Source: Clostridia bacterium (GTDB taxonomy: Bacteria > Bacillota > Clostridia > Oscillospirales > CAG-382). From it: DNA of 64,000 bases. The stretch covers positions 1 through 64,000 of the forward strand of contig JAFTTN010000088.1 in the NCBI GenBank assembly GCA_017466805.1, given 5' to 3'. Numbering within the stretch: position 1 is the first letter of the stretch; the number at the start of each line of letters is the position of its first letter. The notes below the pieces were generated by a model that did no database searches, was not told the DNA's origin, and saw only the letters and a program-made list of their open reading frames with translations. Positions 17,550 through 26,556 of this stretch are shown here, one piece after another. The translations under genes were made by a program, and so were the position numbers.

Positions 17550-18746
17550 ATGCCCTACGAAAAGCTTCCCGCAGAAATAGAAAACAAAATAATATACGAC
17601 CGCAGGCACGGTATGGTTCCGCGCGTGGCGTTCCCAAGCGTGCTTGCCTTGCGCCGCGATGCAAGCCACGACCAACCGACTATTTTGCGCAGCGCGTTCG
17701 TGCGCGATGCCGAAAAAATTCTGCATTGCCCCTATTATAACCGCTATGCCGACAAAACGCAAGTTTTTTCTTTTTATAAAAACGACGATATAACAAGGCG
17801 TGCGCTGCACGTTCAGCTCGTTTCGCGCATTGCCCGCACTATCGGCCAGTCGTTATGTCTGAATTCCGACCTTATCGAAGCTATCGCGCTCGGGCACGAT
17901 ATCGGGCACACCCCGTTCGGCCACAAGGGCGAGGCTTATCTCGACGAGCTTTATTTTTCGCACACCGGCAGGCGTTTTTCGCACAATATCCATTCGGTGC
18001 GCGTGCTCGACAAGATTTTTCCGCTTAACCTTACCCTGCAAACGCTAAACGGTATTGCCGCGCACGACGGCGAAATGGAGCTTGAAGCCTATACCCCAAA
18101 GCCTTTGGCAAGCTTCGACGAATTCGACAAGCTTATCGAGGGCTGTTATACCGACAAGGCAAACGTAAAAAAGCTTATTCCCGCAACGCTCGAGGGCTGT
18201 GTGGTTCGTATTTCGGATATTATCGCTTATCTTGGCAAGGACAGGCAGGACGCCGAGCGCGCAAACCTGCGCGAAACCGAGGATTTTGACGACAGCATTA
18301 TAGGAAAGATAAATTCGGAAATAATAAACAATATGACGGTAAACATCGTCGCGCACAGCTATGGCAAGCGTTATATTAAAATGGACAAGCTGCATTTTGC
18401 CGCACTGCAAAAGGCAAAGCGCGATAACTATGCGCAGATTTACACCACAAAAGAGGTAGAAGCGCTGCTTTTCGAAACCGTGCGCCCAATGATGAAGGCG
18501 ATATACGAAAGACTGCTTGACGACCTTATAAGCAAAAATCTTTCTTCGCCGATATTCACCCACCATATCGCCGTGGTCGATAAGCCCTATTACAAGCGTG
18601 CGCTTCCGTATTGCGATACCGAGCCGAACCAGATAGTAGTCGACTATATCGCAAGCATGACCGACGATTATTTCGTCGATCTGTATTCCCATTTGTTCCC
18701 AAACGGCAATTTAAGCATAAAATATAAAGGATATTTCGATAAATGA
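17550..18746 (+). CDS. dGTP triphosphohydrolase-like HD-domain protein
   Basis: The 398-aa protein belongs to the Dgt family, which hydrolyses dNTPs to nucleoside and tripolyphosphate. The HD metal site is visible: RALHVQLVSRIARTIG (first His), GHDIGHTPFGHKGE (about 113-126) and the later IVRISDIIAYLGKD-type Asp, seen as VVRISDIIAYLGKD. Substrate preference among dNTPs cannot be read from the sequence. It is the first gene of an ATGA-coupled operon with the HAD hydrolase and thiamine pyrophosphokinase. Confidence 0.88.
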   Translation: MPYEKLPAEIENKIIYDRRHGMVPRVAFPSVLALRRDASHDQPTILRSAFVRDAEKILHCPYYNRYADKTQVFSFYKNDDITRRALHVQLVSRIARTIGQSLCLNSDLIEAIALGHDIGHTPFGHKGEAYLDELYFSHTGRRFSHNIHSVRVLDKIFPLNLTLQTLNGIAAHDGEMELEAYTPKPLASFDEFDKLIEGCYTDKANVKKLIPATLEGCVVRISDIIAYLGKDRQDAERANLRETEDFDDSIIGKINSEIINNMTVNIVAHSYGKRYIKMDKLHFAALQKAKRDNYAQIYTTKEVEALLFETVRPMMKAIYERLLDDLISKNLSSPIFTHHIAVVDKPYYKRALPYCDTEPNQIVVDYIASMTDDYFVDLYSHLFPNGNLSIKYKGYFDK

Positions 18747-19399
18747 TAAAAGCCGCAGTTTTTGATTTCGACGGAACCTTGTTCGACACAATGCCCTTTT
18801 GGGCAACCGTCGGCACGCGTATGGTAAAAAAAGCGGGGTTGGAGCCTGTCGAAAATCTCGACGAGATGGTGCTTTTTATGACATTGGAGGAAAGCTGTGC
18901 TTTTATAAAGCAGACCTATTCGCTCGATAACAGCATCGAAGAGCTTGTTAACAACGTTATAAAAGAGGTTTACGGCTATTATACACAGCAAGCCGCGCCG
19001 AAAAGCTTTATACCCGAATTTTTAAAAAAGCTTAAAAACAAAAATATCCCCTGTGCAATAGCCACCGCGAGCGACAGAAGGCTTATCGAGCTTGCGCTTA
19101 AAAGATTCGGCTTGGAAGAATATTTCGATAAAATATTCACCTGCTCGGAGCTGAAGCTGAACAAGCAAAGCGGCGAAATATACGAAATCGCGGCAAAAAG
19201 CTTGGGCGCAAATATTAAAGAAACAGCCGTGTTCGAGGATATTTTGCTTGCCGTGCGCTCGGCAAAGCAGGCGGGATTTTTAACAGTTGCTATCGAGGAC
19301 TCGGAAAGCGAGCGCGACAAGCAAGAAATTATTAAAACCGCCGATATTTATATTAGGGACGAAAACGACCTGCAAAAATTTTGGAGCTATACCGAATGA
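18743..19399 (+). CDS. HAD-superfamily hydrolase (beta-phosphoglucomutase-like)
   Basis: This 218-aa phosphatase-like enzyme has motif I DFDGTLFDT near residue 8, motif II IATAS (about 108), and a motif IV region reading FEDILLAVRSAKQAG, where the usual ED..GV is ED..LA. A helical cap lies between motifs I and II. The substrate is unknown. It overlaps its upstream neighbour by four bases and its downstream neighbour by four bases. Confidence 0.85.
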   Translation: MIKAAVFDFDGTLFDTMPFWATVGTRMVKKAGLEPVENLDEMVLFMTLEESCAFIKQTYSLDNSIEELVNNVIKEVYGYYTQQAAPKSFIPEFLKKLKNKNIPCAIATASDRRLIELALKRFGLEEYFDKIFTCSELKLNKQSGEIYEIAAKSLGANIKETAVFEDILLAVRSAKQAGFLTVAIEDSESERDKQEIIKTADIYIRDENDLQKFWSYTE

Positions 19400-20022
19400 A
19401 GCGATGTGTTATAATCGGCGGCGCGCCGATAAACGATTACGGGCGTATTAAAGCGCTTTTAAATAGCGGGGATTATTATATAGTCTGCGATTCGGGCTTA
19501 AAGCATATATCCGCGCTCGGAATCCTGCCCGACCTTATTATCGGTGATTTCGATTCTGCCGAAAAGCCGCAAACCGATATAGAAACGATAGCGCTCCCGC
19601 GCGAAAAGGACGACACCGACAGCTTTTTTGCAGCAAAGGAGGCGGTAAAGCGCGGTTTTTGCGATTTTTTGCTTATCGGCGTTATCGGAAAACGCTTCGA
19701 CCATACGCTCGGGAATATTTCGGTTTTGCTTTATCTCGAAAGCCTGCAAAAAAGCGCCCGTATTGCCGACGATTACTCGGTTATGGAAATAATTTCCCGC
19801 AAGGGCGAGGTTGCCTCGAGCGAATGCGAATATTTTTCGTTGCTTGCAATCGACGGCGACGCGAACGGAGTAAATATTAAAAACGCAAAATTTCCGCTTT
19901 CGAACGCAAAAATCACCGCGGGCTATCAATACGGAATAAGCAACGAAGTCGAAAACGGTAAAACCGCCGAAATAAGCATAGAAAACGGCAGGCTGCTGCT
20001 TGTAAAGGTTGCAAAAGAATAA
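19396..20022 (+). CDS. thiN: thiamine pyrophosphokinase
   Basis: The 208-aa enzyme transfers pyrophosphate from ATP to thiamine, forming thiamine diphosphate. Typical motifs are CDSGLKHISALGILPDLIIGDFDS (here split as CDSGLKH and PDLIIGDFDS), KDDTDSFFA and GKRFDHTLGNI. The ATG at 19396 overlaps the HAD stop as ATGA; a TTG further upstream is not needed. No TPP riboswitch is visible. Confidence 0.92.
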   Translation: MKRCVIIGGAPINDYGRIKALLNSGDYYIVCDSGLKHISALGILPDLIIGDFDSAEKPQTDIETIALPREKDDTDSFFAAKEAVKRGFCDFLLIGVIGKRFDHTLGNISVLLYLESLQKSARIADDYSVMEIISRKGEVASSECEYFSLLAIDGDANGVNIKNAKFPLSNAKITAGYQYGISNEVENGKTAEISIENGRLLLVKVAKE

Positions 20023-20026
20023 ACAA

Positions 20027-20064
20027 AACGGTTGTGGCAAAATTGCCGCAACCGTTATTTTTTT
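20027..20064. terminator. bidirectional terminator
   Basis: A 14-bp stem (AACGGTTGTGGCAA / TTGCCGCAACCGTT, one wobble) with a T-run on the plus strand sits between thiN and the convergent paralog cluster. Confidence 0.8.
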
Positions 20065-20621
20065 CACTCCTCGGTGTTCAAATCGACCAATTCGTAATAT
20101 TTTGTGTTGTACTTAAATATAGGAATTTGGGGCTTATCTTTTCTTACTACAATACAAAAAACGTCGCCTTCGCCGTTAGTTCGGATTTCATCGATTCTTG
20201 CGACAACTCTTCCGCATTTTTCAAAATACATTGCGTGCTCCATAACGTAACGACCCCTACGGTTTTTTACCTCTTGATCGTTTTCGGAAACACGCAAAAG
20301 CTTATCAATAATGATTTGATATGAGTCGTTGGCAAGTTGTTTTTTGGATTTGTAATAATTGTATACGCAAAAAGCGCTCAATACAATCGGTATCGTCATA
20401 ATAAGCATTTGCACGATTTCTCTGCCTTTAATATTCAAAGGAGCGGCGATAACAAAAACGCCAAACAAAACAAACAGAAGAGCGCATCCGCAAAGGCCGA
20501 ATTTCAATTCGGACTTCGCGCCGTCCGCAAGCTCTGCAAAAATCGAGCTTGGAGATATAATTTGCTTTTTCTGTACGGTGGCGTCATCGCTTTTCGTGCT
20601 GTCGCTGTTGTAATTTGCCAT
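20064..20621 (-). CDS. tandem paralog C: two-helix membrane protein of unknown family
   Basis: This 185-aa protein is the last of three adjacent paralogs. It begins MANYNSDSTKSD, has a cytoplasmic acidic/Lys N-terminus, two predicted membrane helices (about 43-62 and 70-90) and a soluble C-terminal domain of about 90 residues ending KYNTKYYELVDLNTEE. The soluble domain has the shared motifs IIIDKLLRV, MEHAMYFEKCGRV and TNGEGDVFCIVV. I do not recognise a named family. Confidence 0.75.
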   Translation of the reverse strand: MANYNSDSTKSDDATVQKKQIISPSSIFAELADGAKSELKFGLCGCALLFVLFGVFVIAAPLNIKGREIVQMLIMTIPIVLSAFCVYNYYKSKKQLANDSYQIIIDKLLRVSENDQEVKNRRGRYVMEHAMYFEKCGRVVARIDEIRTNGEGDVFCIVVRKDKPQIPIFKYNTKYYELVDLNTEE

Positions 20622-20633
20622 TTTTGCCCCTCT

Positions 20634-21167
20634 TTACTGCTCGACCTTTAAATCGACCAATTCGTAATATTTCGAATTATACGTAAGCAAAGGTGTAGTG
20701 GGTTGTGTTTTTGTTACGACAACATAAAATATATCGCCCACGCTGTTCGTATTGGTTTCTCCGTAAGTAACGAGCACTCTTCCGCACTTTTCGAGATAAA
20801 TTGCATGCTGCACGTTGACCGATGCATAATTTCCGTGCAGTCTTACCTTCATTTTTTCTTCGGGAGCGACCCGTTCGACCTTATCGGTAATAATCATTAA
20901 TTCGCCTTTTTTCAGCATTTTCGTTACACTGCGGTAATAAAAACACCCAACCGCAAGAAAAAGAACGGCAGAGAAATAAAGCACCACGCTTAATACCGTT
21001 TCATCTATAATTAACGCCAAAATTGTAAATAAAACGCTCATTAAAGGGCCCGCCCAAACGGTTTGCTTTGCCGGCTTTTCGAAATGATCATATATCATTC
21101 TCGGCGTTATTTTTCTCTTGCCGTCGGAATAGTCGCTTTTCGTGCTGTCGCTGTTGTAATTTGCCAT
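20634..21167 (-). CDS. tandem paralog B: two-helix membrane protein of unknown family
   Basis: The 177-aa product has the same plan as its neighbours: MANYNSDSTKSD at the N-terminus, two membrane helices (about 40-80), then a soluble domain with MIITDKVERV, VQHAIYLEKCGRV, TNSVGDIFYVVV and the end TYNSKYYELVDLKVEQ. It lies 12 bases upstream of paralog C and 13 bases downstream of paralog A, so the three form one operon. The shared Cys in the KCGRV/RCGRV motif is the most conserved feature. Confidence 0.75.
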   Translation of the reverse strand: MANYNSDSTKSDYSDGKRKITPRMIYDHFEKPAKQTVWAGPLMSVLFTILALIIDETVLSVVLYFSAVLFLAVGCFYYRSVTKMLKKGELMIITDKVERVAPEEKMKVRLHGNYASVNVQHAIYLEKCGRVLVTYGETNTNSVGDIFYVVVTKTQPTTPLLTYNSKYYELVDLKVEQ

Positions 21168-21180
21168 TTTTACCTCTTGC

Positions 21181-21741
21181 TTATTCCTCGGTGTTCAAAT
21201 CGACCAATTCGTAATATTTTGTGTTGTAAACCAAAAGCGGTCGGGTCGACCTTTCGTTTGCAACGACCACAAAAAATTCGTCGCCCTCGCTGTTGGTATA
21301 GGTGCCCTCGAGCGAAATAACTACTCTACCGCAACGGTAAAGATACATTGCGTGCTCCATATGCCCGGAGCGGCCTGTGTGTACGTATCTGTCGTCGGTA
21401 ACTACGCGTGTGACCTTATCGGTTATTATTCTATACCCGCCGTGAGCAAGTTTTTTTATATTGCGGTAATACGTATATACAAACGCCAAGACCATGAAAA
21501 ACGGAACGCTTAACAGCAAAATTATTACAAGCGTTGCCCATTTTTGCTCCATACCGCTTATATTAACCACAAGCACGAATAAAAGCGCCACAATTAAAAC
21601 CGCGAACGCCAAAATCATTTCGGTCCAAAGTACCGCCTTGTGCGAATTCGAAAGCGCATCGTATATCTTCTCGGGCGTTATCTGCTTTTTCTTATCGTCA
21701 TCCGGATTGTGCTTGGTGCTGTCGCTTATATAATTAGCCAT
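21181..21741 (-). CDS. tandem paralog A: two-helix membrane protein of unknown family
   Basis: This 186-aa protein is the first gene of the paralog operon. It begins MANYISDSTKHNPDDDKKKQ, has two membrane helices (about 42-62 and 70-92), then RIITDKVTRV, MEHAMYLYRCGRV, TNSEGDEFFVVV and ends VYNTKYYELVDLNTEE. Its promoter is clear. The three proteins share both termini closely while the membrane segments diverge, which suggests recent duplication with selection on the ends. Function unknown. Confidence 0.78.
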   Translation of the reverse strand: MANYISDSTKHNPDDDKKKQITPEKIYDALSNSHKAVLWTEMILAFAVLIVALLFVLVVNISGMEQKWATLVIILLLSVPFFMVLAFVYTYYRNIKKLAHGGYRIITDKVTRVVTDDRYVHTGRSGHMEHAMYLYRCGRVVISLEGTYTNSEGDEFFVVVANERSTRPLLVYNTKYYELVDLNTEE

Positions 21742-21771
21742 TTTTTACCCCTTTTTGTCTATTGTGTTAAC

Positions 21772-21800
21772 ATTATACACTATCGTTAACCTTCCGTCAA
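21772..21800 (-). promoter_or_regulatory. sigma-A promoter for the paralog operon
   Basis: Read on the minus strand: TTGACG (21800-21795), 17 bases and TATAAT (21777-21772). Confidence 0.75.
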
Positions 21801-21811
21801 TAGAAAAAAGA

Positions 21812-21843
21812 AAAACGGCTGCATAGGCTTTTGCAACCGTTTT
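21812..21843 (-). terminator. intrinsic terminator after XRE regulator
   Basis: A 12-bp stem (AAAACGGTTGCA / TGCAGCCGTTTT on the minus strand, one wobble) is followed by a T-rich stretch. Confidence 0.75.
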
Positions 21844-21850
21844 GTTCGTA

Positions 21851-22657
21851 TTATTCGCAAAGCTCGGTCAAGCGCGCTATCTGGCTTTCGAAAAAGTTAA
21901 CGTAGTTTTCGTAAAAATAGTTCGCGTCGGTAGCCGAATCGCCGACTATGGCGATAAGCGAAAGCGCTTTTTCGGTTTCGGCTATTGCGCTTTTATAGTC
22001 CTTTTTTTCCTCGAAGCATTCGGCAAGGTGCCACATCATTTGAATAAGATTTTCGAACGACACCCACTTTTGCTTTTCAGCCGCCTCCTGCTTTTCGTCG
22101 CCGGTTAAAACGTAGGCGGTTTCGGTAAGGCGGGTGAAATACATTTCGGGTATCTGCTCTATCGCCATTTTTGCGCTTTGCAAATCGCCCTTTGCCTTAT
22201 ATGCATACGCCATAAAGCGCAATGCATCGTATTTAATGCCGTGGTCGGTGGCTTTTTCGATAAGCTTGCTTGCAATGCCGATTGCGTTATCGGGGTTGTT
22301 CGAATAGTCGATAACGTATAGCAGGCTGTTTAAAAGAATATCGTTTTCGGGGTATTTACGCAAGCCCGATTCGAGTATCGCGCGGCTTTGCTCGGGGTCG
22401 CTCGTGCGGTATTTATAAGCCTCGTCGGCAATAGCCTCGACCTCTGCTTCGATCTGCTTTAGGTTAAAATCGAAAAGCTCGTCCATCGTCACGCCGAAAT
22501 AGCTTGCAAGCATCGGAGCAAGCGTAATATCGGGCAAAGCGATGTTGTTTTCCCACTTGCTCACCGCCTGAAACGATATGCCGATGCTGGTTGCAAGCTG
22601 TTCTTGGGTTATTCCGCGTTGCTTTCTTAATTCCTTTATTTTGTTACCGATATTCAT
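21851..22657 (-). CDS. XRE-family regulator with C-terminal TPR-like region
   Basis: The 268-aa protein has an N-terminal Cro/CI-type helix-turn-helix (about 3-60; ITQEQLATSIGISFQAVSKW) and a helical C-terminal region with repeat character (about 85-265), as in regulators that bind peptides or sense proteins through TPRs. I start at the ATG at 22657 (MNIGNKIKELRK), preceded by GGGGT, rather than ten codons upstream. It is divergent from the zinc-ribbon gene, a plausible target. Confidence 0.82.
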   Translation of the reverse strand: MNIGNKIKELRKQRGITQEQLATSIGISFQAVSKWENNIALPDITLAPMLASYFGVTMDELFDFNLKQIEAEVEAIADEAYKYRTSDPEQSRAILESGLRKYPENDILLNSLLYVIDYSNNPDNAIGIASKLIEKATDHGIKYDALRFMAYAYKAKGDLQSAKMAIEQIPEMYFTRLTETAYVLTGDEKQEAAEKQKWVSFENLIQMMWHLAECFEEKKDYKSAIAETEKALSLIAIVGDSATDANYFYENYVNFFESQIARLTELCE

Positions 22658-22730
22658 AGTTACCCCGCAATTTTTCATAGTTTTCACAGTATATCATTTA
22701 TTTTTTCGTTTTGCAATAACCGCACAAACG

Positions 22731-22752
22731 ATATGCTTCAACTATAGGTTGA
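22731..22752 (+). repeat. ATATGCTTCAAC-N4-GGTTGA palindromic motif, copy 2
   Basis: Identical to the copy at 15243 except for the four central bases. It ends five bases before the -35 box of the next promoter. Confidence 0.55.
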
Positions 22753-22756
22753 AATG

Positions 22757-22785
22757 TTGACAAACCCAAAAAACGCGGTTATAAT
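22757..22785 (+). promoter_or_regulatory. perfect sigma-A promoter for zinc-ribbon gene
   Basis: TTGACA (22757-22762), 17 bases and TATAAT (22780-22785). An in-frame ATG at 22754 lies upstream of it, so the true start is at 22805, behind GAGGTGAT. Confidence 0.85.
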
Positions 22786-22804
22786 CAAGCGTGAGGTGAT
22801 AAAA

Positions 22805-23248
22805 ATGAGCCTTGCTTATAAATTCATCTGCAAAGGTCCGAATATAATAACCGAAAAAGGAGTTATAGGTGCAAAATGCAGGCTTTGCGACACTGTCGTT
22901 TCGACAAGCGAGGATTCCTGCTCCTGCGGAAACGTTACGAACGATAAGGCTGTTGCTCGCTTTTCGGCAAAGCACGGCAAAGGAAGTATTGAATATATCC
23001 ACAAAAGCTATAAAGCCTGGGGCGGATTTCCGATAACCCACGCAAAATGCCCGATTTGCGAAAAATACCTAAAAATCGACGGCGAAAACGGCTGTGCTTG
23101 CGGAAATATAATTATCGATAAGCACTCGGGGCGTTTTTCGGTAAAGGGCGACGAAGGGCAAATCGAGCTTTACGCAAAGCGAACACCCGGTTATTTTATT
23201 TATAAAGCAGTATGCTTTTTCGAAAATATTTTTGATTATTTTATTTAG
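22805..23248 (+). CDS. protein with two zinc-ribbon-like CxxC modules
   Basis: The 147-aa product has two similar halves, each with a pair of Cys motifs: CRLCDTVVSTSEDSCSCGN (about 31-49) and CPICEKYLKIDGENGCACGN (about 82-101). Each half also carries ARFSAKHGKGSIEYI / GRFSVKGDEGQIELY. Each Cys4 set probably binds one zinc ion. It is a duplication of about 50 residues. I do not recognise a named family. The promoter is strong, and the serine hydrolase gene follows ten bases later. Confidence 0.7.
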   Translation: MSLAYKFICKGPNIITEKGVIGAKCRLCDTVVSTSEDSCSCGNVTNDKAVARFSAKHGKGSIEYIHKSYKAWGGFPITHAKCPICEKYLKIDGENGCACGNIIIDKHSGRFSVKGDEGQIELYAKRTPGYFIYKAVCFFENIFDYFI

Positions 23249-23258
23249 AGGCAACGAT

Positions 23259-24167
23259 ATGTTAAACAAGGTAAACCGACTTATAGAAGCATTAAACAAG
23301 GACAACACGGGTGTTGAAGCGGTTGCGCTTTGGCAGGACGGCGAGCTGAAGCTGTTGCACCGATACGTGCCTGCGGGGCCGAGGCTTATATATTCCCACA
23401 CGAAAAGCTTTATTTCCACCGCGGCGGGAATTGCTATAGACGAAGGACTGCTTACGCTCGACACCAAGGTTTGCGAGCTTTTCCCCGATTATGCAAGCAT
23501 TATCACCGACGAACGTGTAAACAATATAACTCTGCGCAATTTTCTAACAATGAGCTCGGGCTTCGGCGGTGCGTTTTTGATGAGTGCAAACCGCCGCAAG
23601 CTCGAAGGCTACCCCGATTATATCGCATATATGCTTGCAAAGGAGCTAAAATACGATTCGGGCGAAAGGTTTGTATATTCGAACGCCGATACGCATTTGG
23701 CGGGCTGTATGGTACAAAGAGCCTGCAAAAAGCCGCTTTTGCAATACTGCTGTGAAAAAATATTCATTCCGCTCGATATGGGCTTTCCCGCTTGGGAAAC
23801 TGCACCCGACGGCACCGCGTTCGGCGGCAGCGGGCTTTATTTGGACATAACCGAAATGCTAAAGCTCGGCGTGCTTTACCTAAACAAAGGTATTTATAAC
23901 GGCAAGCGTGTCGTTTCGGAAAAATGGGTTGAAGAAGCAGGCTGCAAGCAAATAGACACAGGGCACGAAGCGCCGTGGAACAGCGGCTACGGTTACCAAT
24001 TTTGGACAGTCGGCCAGCGCGAAAATTCGTTCCGCGCCGACGGTGCATACGGTCAGTATTCGATAGTTCTCCCCGAGGAAAACGCGGTTCTTGCTGTACA
24101 AAGCAGCGAGCAAAACGACGTTGCCAAATTCACCGAAATGCTTATAGAGCACACTATATTAAAATGA
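23259..24167 (+). CDS. serine hydrolase, class C beta-lactamase-related
   Basis: This 302-aa protein has the SxxK nucleophile motif (SHTKS, about 50), a YxN motif (YSNAD, about 142) and a C-terminal GYGYQFWTVG region. The family covers penicillin-binding-protein-like esterases, peptidases and true class C beta-lactamases. No signal peptide is visible, so it is probably cytoplasmic and more likely an esterase/peptidase than an antibiotic-resistance enzyme. It overlaps the next gene as ATGA. Confidence 0.8.
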   Translation: MLNKVNRLIEALNKDNTGVEAVALWQDGELKLLHRYVPAGPRLIYSHTKSFISTAAGIAIDEGLLTLDTKVCELFPDYASIITDERVNNITLRNFLTMSSGFGGAFLMSANRRKLEGYPDYIAYMLAKELKYDSGERFVYSNADTHLAGCMVQRACKKPLLQYCCEKIFIPLDMGFPAWETAPDGTAFGGSGLYLDITEMLKLGVLYLNKGIYNGKRVVSEKWVEEAGCKQIDTGHEAPWNSGYGYQFWTVGQRENSFRADGAYGQYSIVLPEENAVLAVQSSEQNDVAKFTEMLIEHTILK

Positions 24168-26002
24168 AAAAGCTGATAATTACAAAAAAAGCAAGCGACC
24201 TTTCGGATATTATTGCAAAAAATTGTGAATGCGATATTTTGCCGCCCGAAAAAATCGAAAACATCGAAAGCTATTCCTCGATTGCGGTATTGGGCGGCAC
24301 AGAAAATACTCCGACTATGCTTTCGCCCTTCCTGCGCGAGAAATTGGAGGCCTTTGCCGATAGCGGAAGACCCGTGTTTTTGGAATACGTTTATTCCTTC
24401 CGCTGTGTTTATTCGGCACAGGCCACGCAGATTTCCTGCGATAGATTGGTGGCGGCAAGCGATTTTGGCGGAATAGAAAAGCACCGATTGCTCGACAGCC
24501 GATACAATCTTTATATCGCGCCGCATTTTTTAATGCCGAATACCGAAATTTTGCTTTACTACCAAAAATACACCCCCGCGCACGATAAGCTCGAGGAAAT
24601 TTCCGAAAACACCCGCCCCGCGCTGTTTTGCTACGGCAATATAATGCATTGTGCCTTTTCGCTTTGCGATTGGTTAAAGGCGGCGTTTGCGCCCAAGCGC
24701 GATTGGGATTGCCTTATTTCGTATATTCTTCGCTTTTTGGGCATTACTCCGCCAAAAAGCTACAATAACAATTCGCTTACCGTTCGCAAAAGCGTTCAAG
24801 GCGGTTTTAAAGAATCGCTTGACGAATGTATAAACAGCGCACTTTCGCTTTTGGAAGGCTATCTCGTTCAGCCCGACGGCAAGCAAGGCATCCGCGAGGG
24901 CTTGAGCCACAATATCGGCAAAAACGGAAACAGAATAAGCGCAAACGTTGTCCGCGCCGATTGCTGCGGCGAGGCGGCGGGCGCGTTCCTGTTTACGAAA
25001 AACGAAAGGCTTTTACCGATTGCAGACAATATGCTTTCGCTCTGCTATGGACCTTTGACCGTACACGAGGGCGAATTCAAGGGTATGATGCGCTGGTCGG
25101 AGGAGGCGTGGAACGTATGCTATCAGGACGACGTCGCCCGCGCGGTAATGCCTTCGCTGCTTTGCGCATATTTCGGCATAACCGATAAATATGCAAGCTA
25201 TGCCGAAAACGCGCTTGATTTTCTGTGCCGTACCACCGCAAAGGACGGCTTGCGCCCGATGCGCACCGACGTTTTGGAATTCCTGCGCGATAAAAAGCCG
25301 GTAAGCTCGCTTGCAAAAGCCGAAAACGGTTATGCAAGCGCACACTACAACGCCTATTACAGCGCGGCGTTACTGCTTTCCCACCTTATAAACGGCAGAG
25401 AGGATTTTAAAGAGGTGGGGCTGAAAGGGCTTCAAACGCTTATCGACCTTTACCCCGATACCGTGCGCGAGCACAGCGAAACGAGCGAGCTTTGCAGGCT
25501 TATTCTGCCGCTTGCACTGCGCTACCGCGTAACCCAAAAGGAAGAGCACAAAACGATGCTGCGTATGGTATTTAACGACCTGCGCAAAAAGCTTCACCCT
25601 GTCGGAGCGTATTGCGAATGGGACAACGGATACAAGGCGGTTTGCTTTAACAACTCGGGCGGCGAATGCTCGCTTCTTGCAAAAAACGGCGACCCCGTTG
25701 CCGATCTGCTCTATTCGCTAAATTGGCTTCCGCTCGGCTTTGCGTTCGCATACCACGCCACCGACGATATTATTTACCGCGGTGCTTGGCGCGAAATCTG
25801 CGATTTCTTTATAAAAACACAGATAATAAGCGAAAATCCCCAAACCAACGGCGCGTGGTGCAGAGGTATCGACCTAAATCGGCTTGAATACTACGGTATC
25901 CCGCACGACGTCGGCTGGGGCCCCTGCTGTATCGAAACCGGCTGGACTGTTGCCGAAATAACGCTCGGAATGCTCGTCGGCAAGCATATTTTCGGTCTTT
26001 AA
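24164..26002 (+). CDS. glycosidase-like (alpha/alpha) barrel protein with N-terminal domain
   Basis: The 612-aa protein has an N-terminal alpha/beta region (about 1-200; SIAVLGGTENTPTML) that resembles GATase/ThuA-like folds and a long C-terminal helical domain (about 220-612) typical of six-hairpin glycosidases, with YQDDVARAVMPSLLC and GWGPCCIETGWTVAE. No signal peptide is seen. The start is taken as the ATGA overlap with the serine hydrolase; the frame is open further upstream but lacks support. A role in degrading oligosaccharides is inference; the family is not identified. Confidence 0.6.
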   Translation: MKKLIITKKASDLSDIIAKNCECDILPPEKIENIESYSSIAVLGGTENTPTMLSPFLREKLEAFADSGRPVFLEYVYSFRCVYSAQATQISCDRLVAASDFGGIEKHRLLDSRYNLYIAPHFLMPNTEILLYYQKYTPAHDKLEEISENTRPALFCYGNIMHCAFSLCDWLKAAFAPKRDWDCLISYILRFLGITPPKSYNNNSLTVRKSVQGGFKESLDECINSALSLLEGYLVQPDGKQGIREGLSHNIGKNGNRISANVVRADCCGEAAGAFLFTKNERLLPIADNMLSLCYGPLTVHEGEFKGMMRWSEEAWNVCYQDDVARAVMPSLLCAYFGITDKYASYAENALDFLCRTTAKDGLRPMRTDVLEFLRDKKPVSSLAKAENGYASAHYNAYYSAALLLSHLINGREDFKEVGLKGLQTLIDLYPDTVREHSETSELCRLILPLALRYRVTQKEEHKTMLRMVFNDLRKKLHPVGAYCEWDNGYKAVCFNNSGGECSLLAKNGDPVADLLYSLNWLPLGFAFAYHATDDIIYRGAWREICDFFIKTQIISENPQTNGAWCRGIDLNRLEYYGIPHDVGWGPCCIETGWTVAEITLGMLVGKHIFGL

Positions 26003-26011
26003 TAAAAAAAC

Positions 26012-26047
26012 AAACTGTGGAAACGCTATCGCGCTCCGCAGTTTTTT
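26012..26047 (+). terminator. intrinsic terminator
   Basis: Stem AAACTGTGGA / TCCGCAGTTT (one wobble) is followed by TTTTT. Confidence 0.7.
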
Positions 26048-26113
26048 GTTGTTTTTTCTATTAATCCTTTCGCGAATATGTCGCGGTCTGCCTATATAAT
26101 GTCGCGCGGTATT

Positions 26114-26548
26114 TTACAGCTTTTTCTTGTAGTTCTTTTGCGTTTTATTGCTTTTATAGCCGCATTTTTCATAAAAAGCGTGTGCACCGTGCCTCGATTC
26201 GCCCGAAACAAGACGTATATACGCCGCCCCCTGCGTTCTTGCCCAATTCTCGAGCTCGTTCATCAGAGCTCTGCCAACGCCCTTGCGGGTATAATTCTCC
26301 GCCACGGCGATACCGAGTATATTTATTCCCTTTTCGGCAAACAGCAAGCCGTATATGCACGCGTGGATATATCCAACGGTTTCGCCGCACACCTCGGCAA
26401 CGAAAACGCATTCATATTCCTTTTCGAGCGTCGCTTTTAGATTTTCGGCGGTTTTTTCGGCAGGATATTCATACCCCATACCCTCGCCGTTCAATCGGCA
26501 AAGTGCGTGTGCATCGCAAAGCGTTGCTTTTCGAACAGTAATATTCAT
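26114..26548 (-). CDS. GNAT-family N-acetyltransferase
   Basis: The 144-aa product has the acetyl-CoA-binding motif A region LGIAVAENYTRKGVGRALM (about 78-96) and the C-terminal AFYEKCGYKSNKTQKNYKKKL, both typical of RimI/PhnO-like GNATs. The acceptor is unknown. It lies downstream of the DUF4855 gene on the same strand, eight bases apart. Confidence 0.88.
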   Translation of the reverse strand: MNITVRKATLCDAHALCRLNGEGMGYEYPAEKTAENLKATLEKEYECVFVAEVCGETVGYIHACIYGLLFAEKGINILGIAVAENYTRKGVGRALMNELENWARTQGAAYIRLVSGESRHGAHAFYEKCGYKSNKTQKNYKKKL

Positions 26549-26556
26549 TTACTTCC

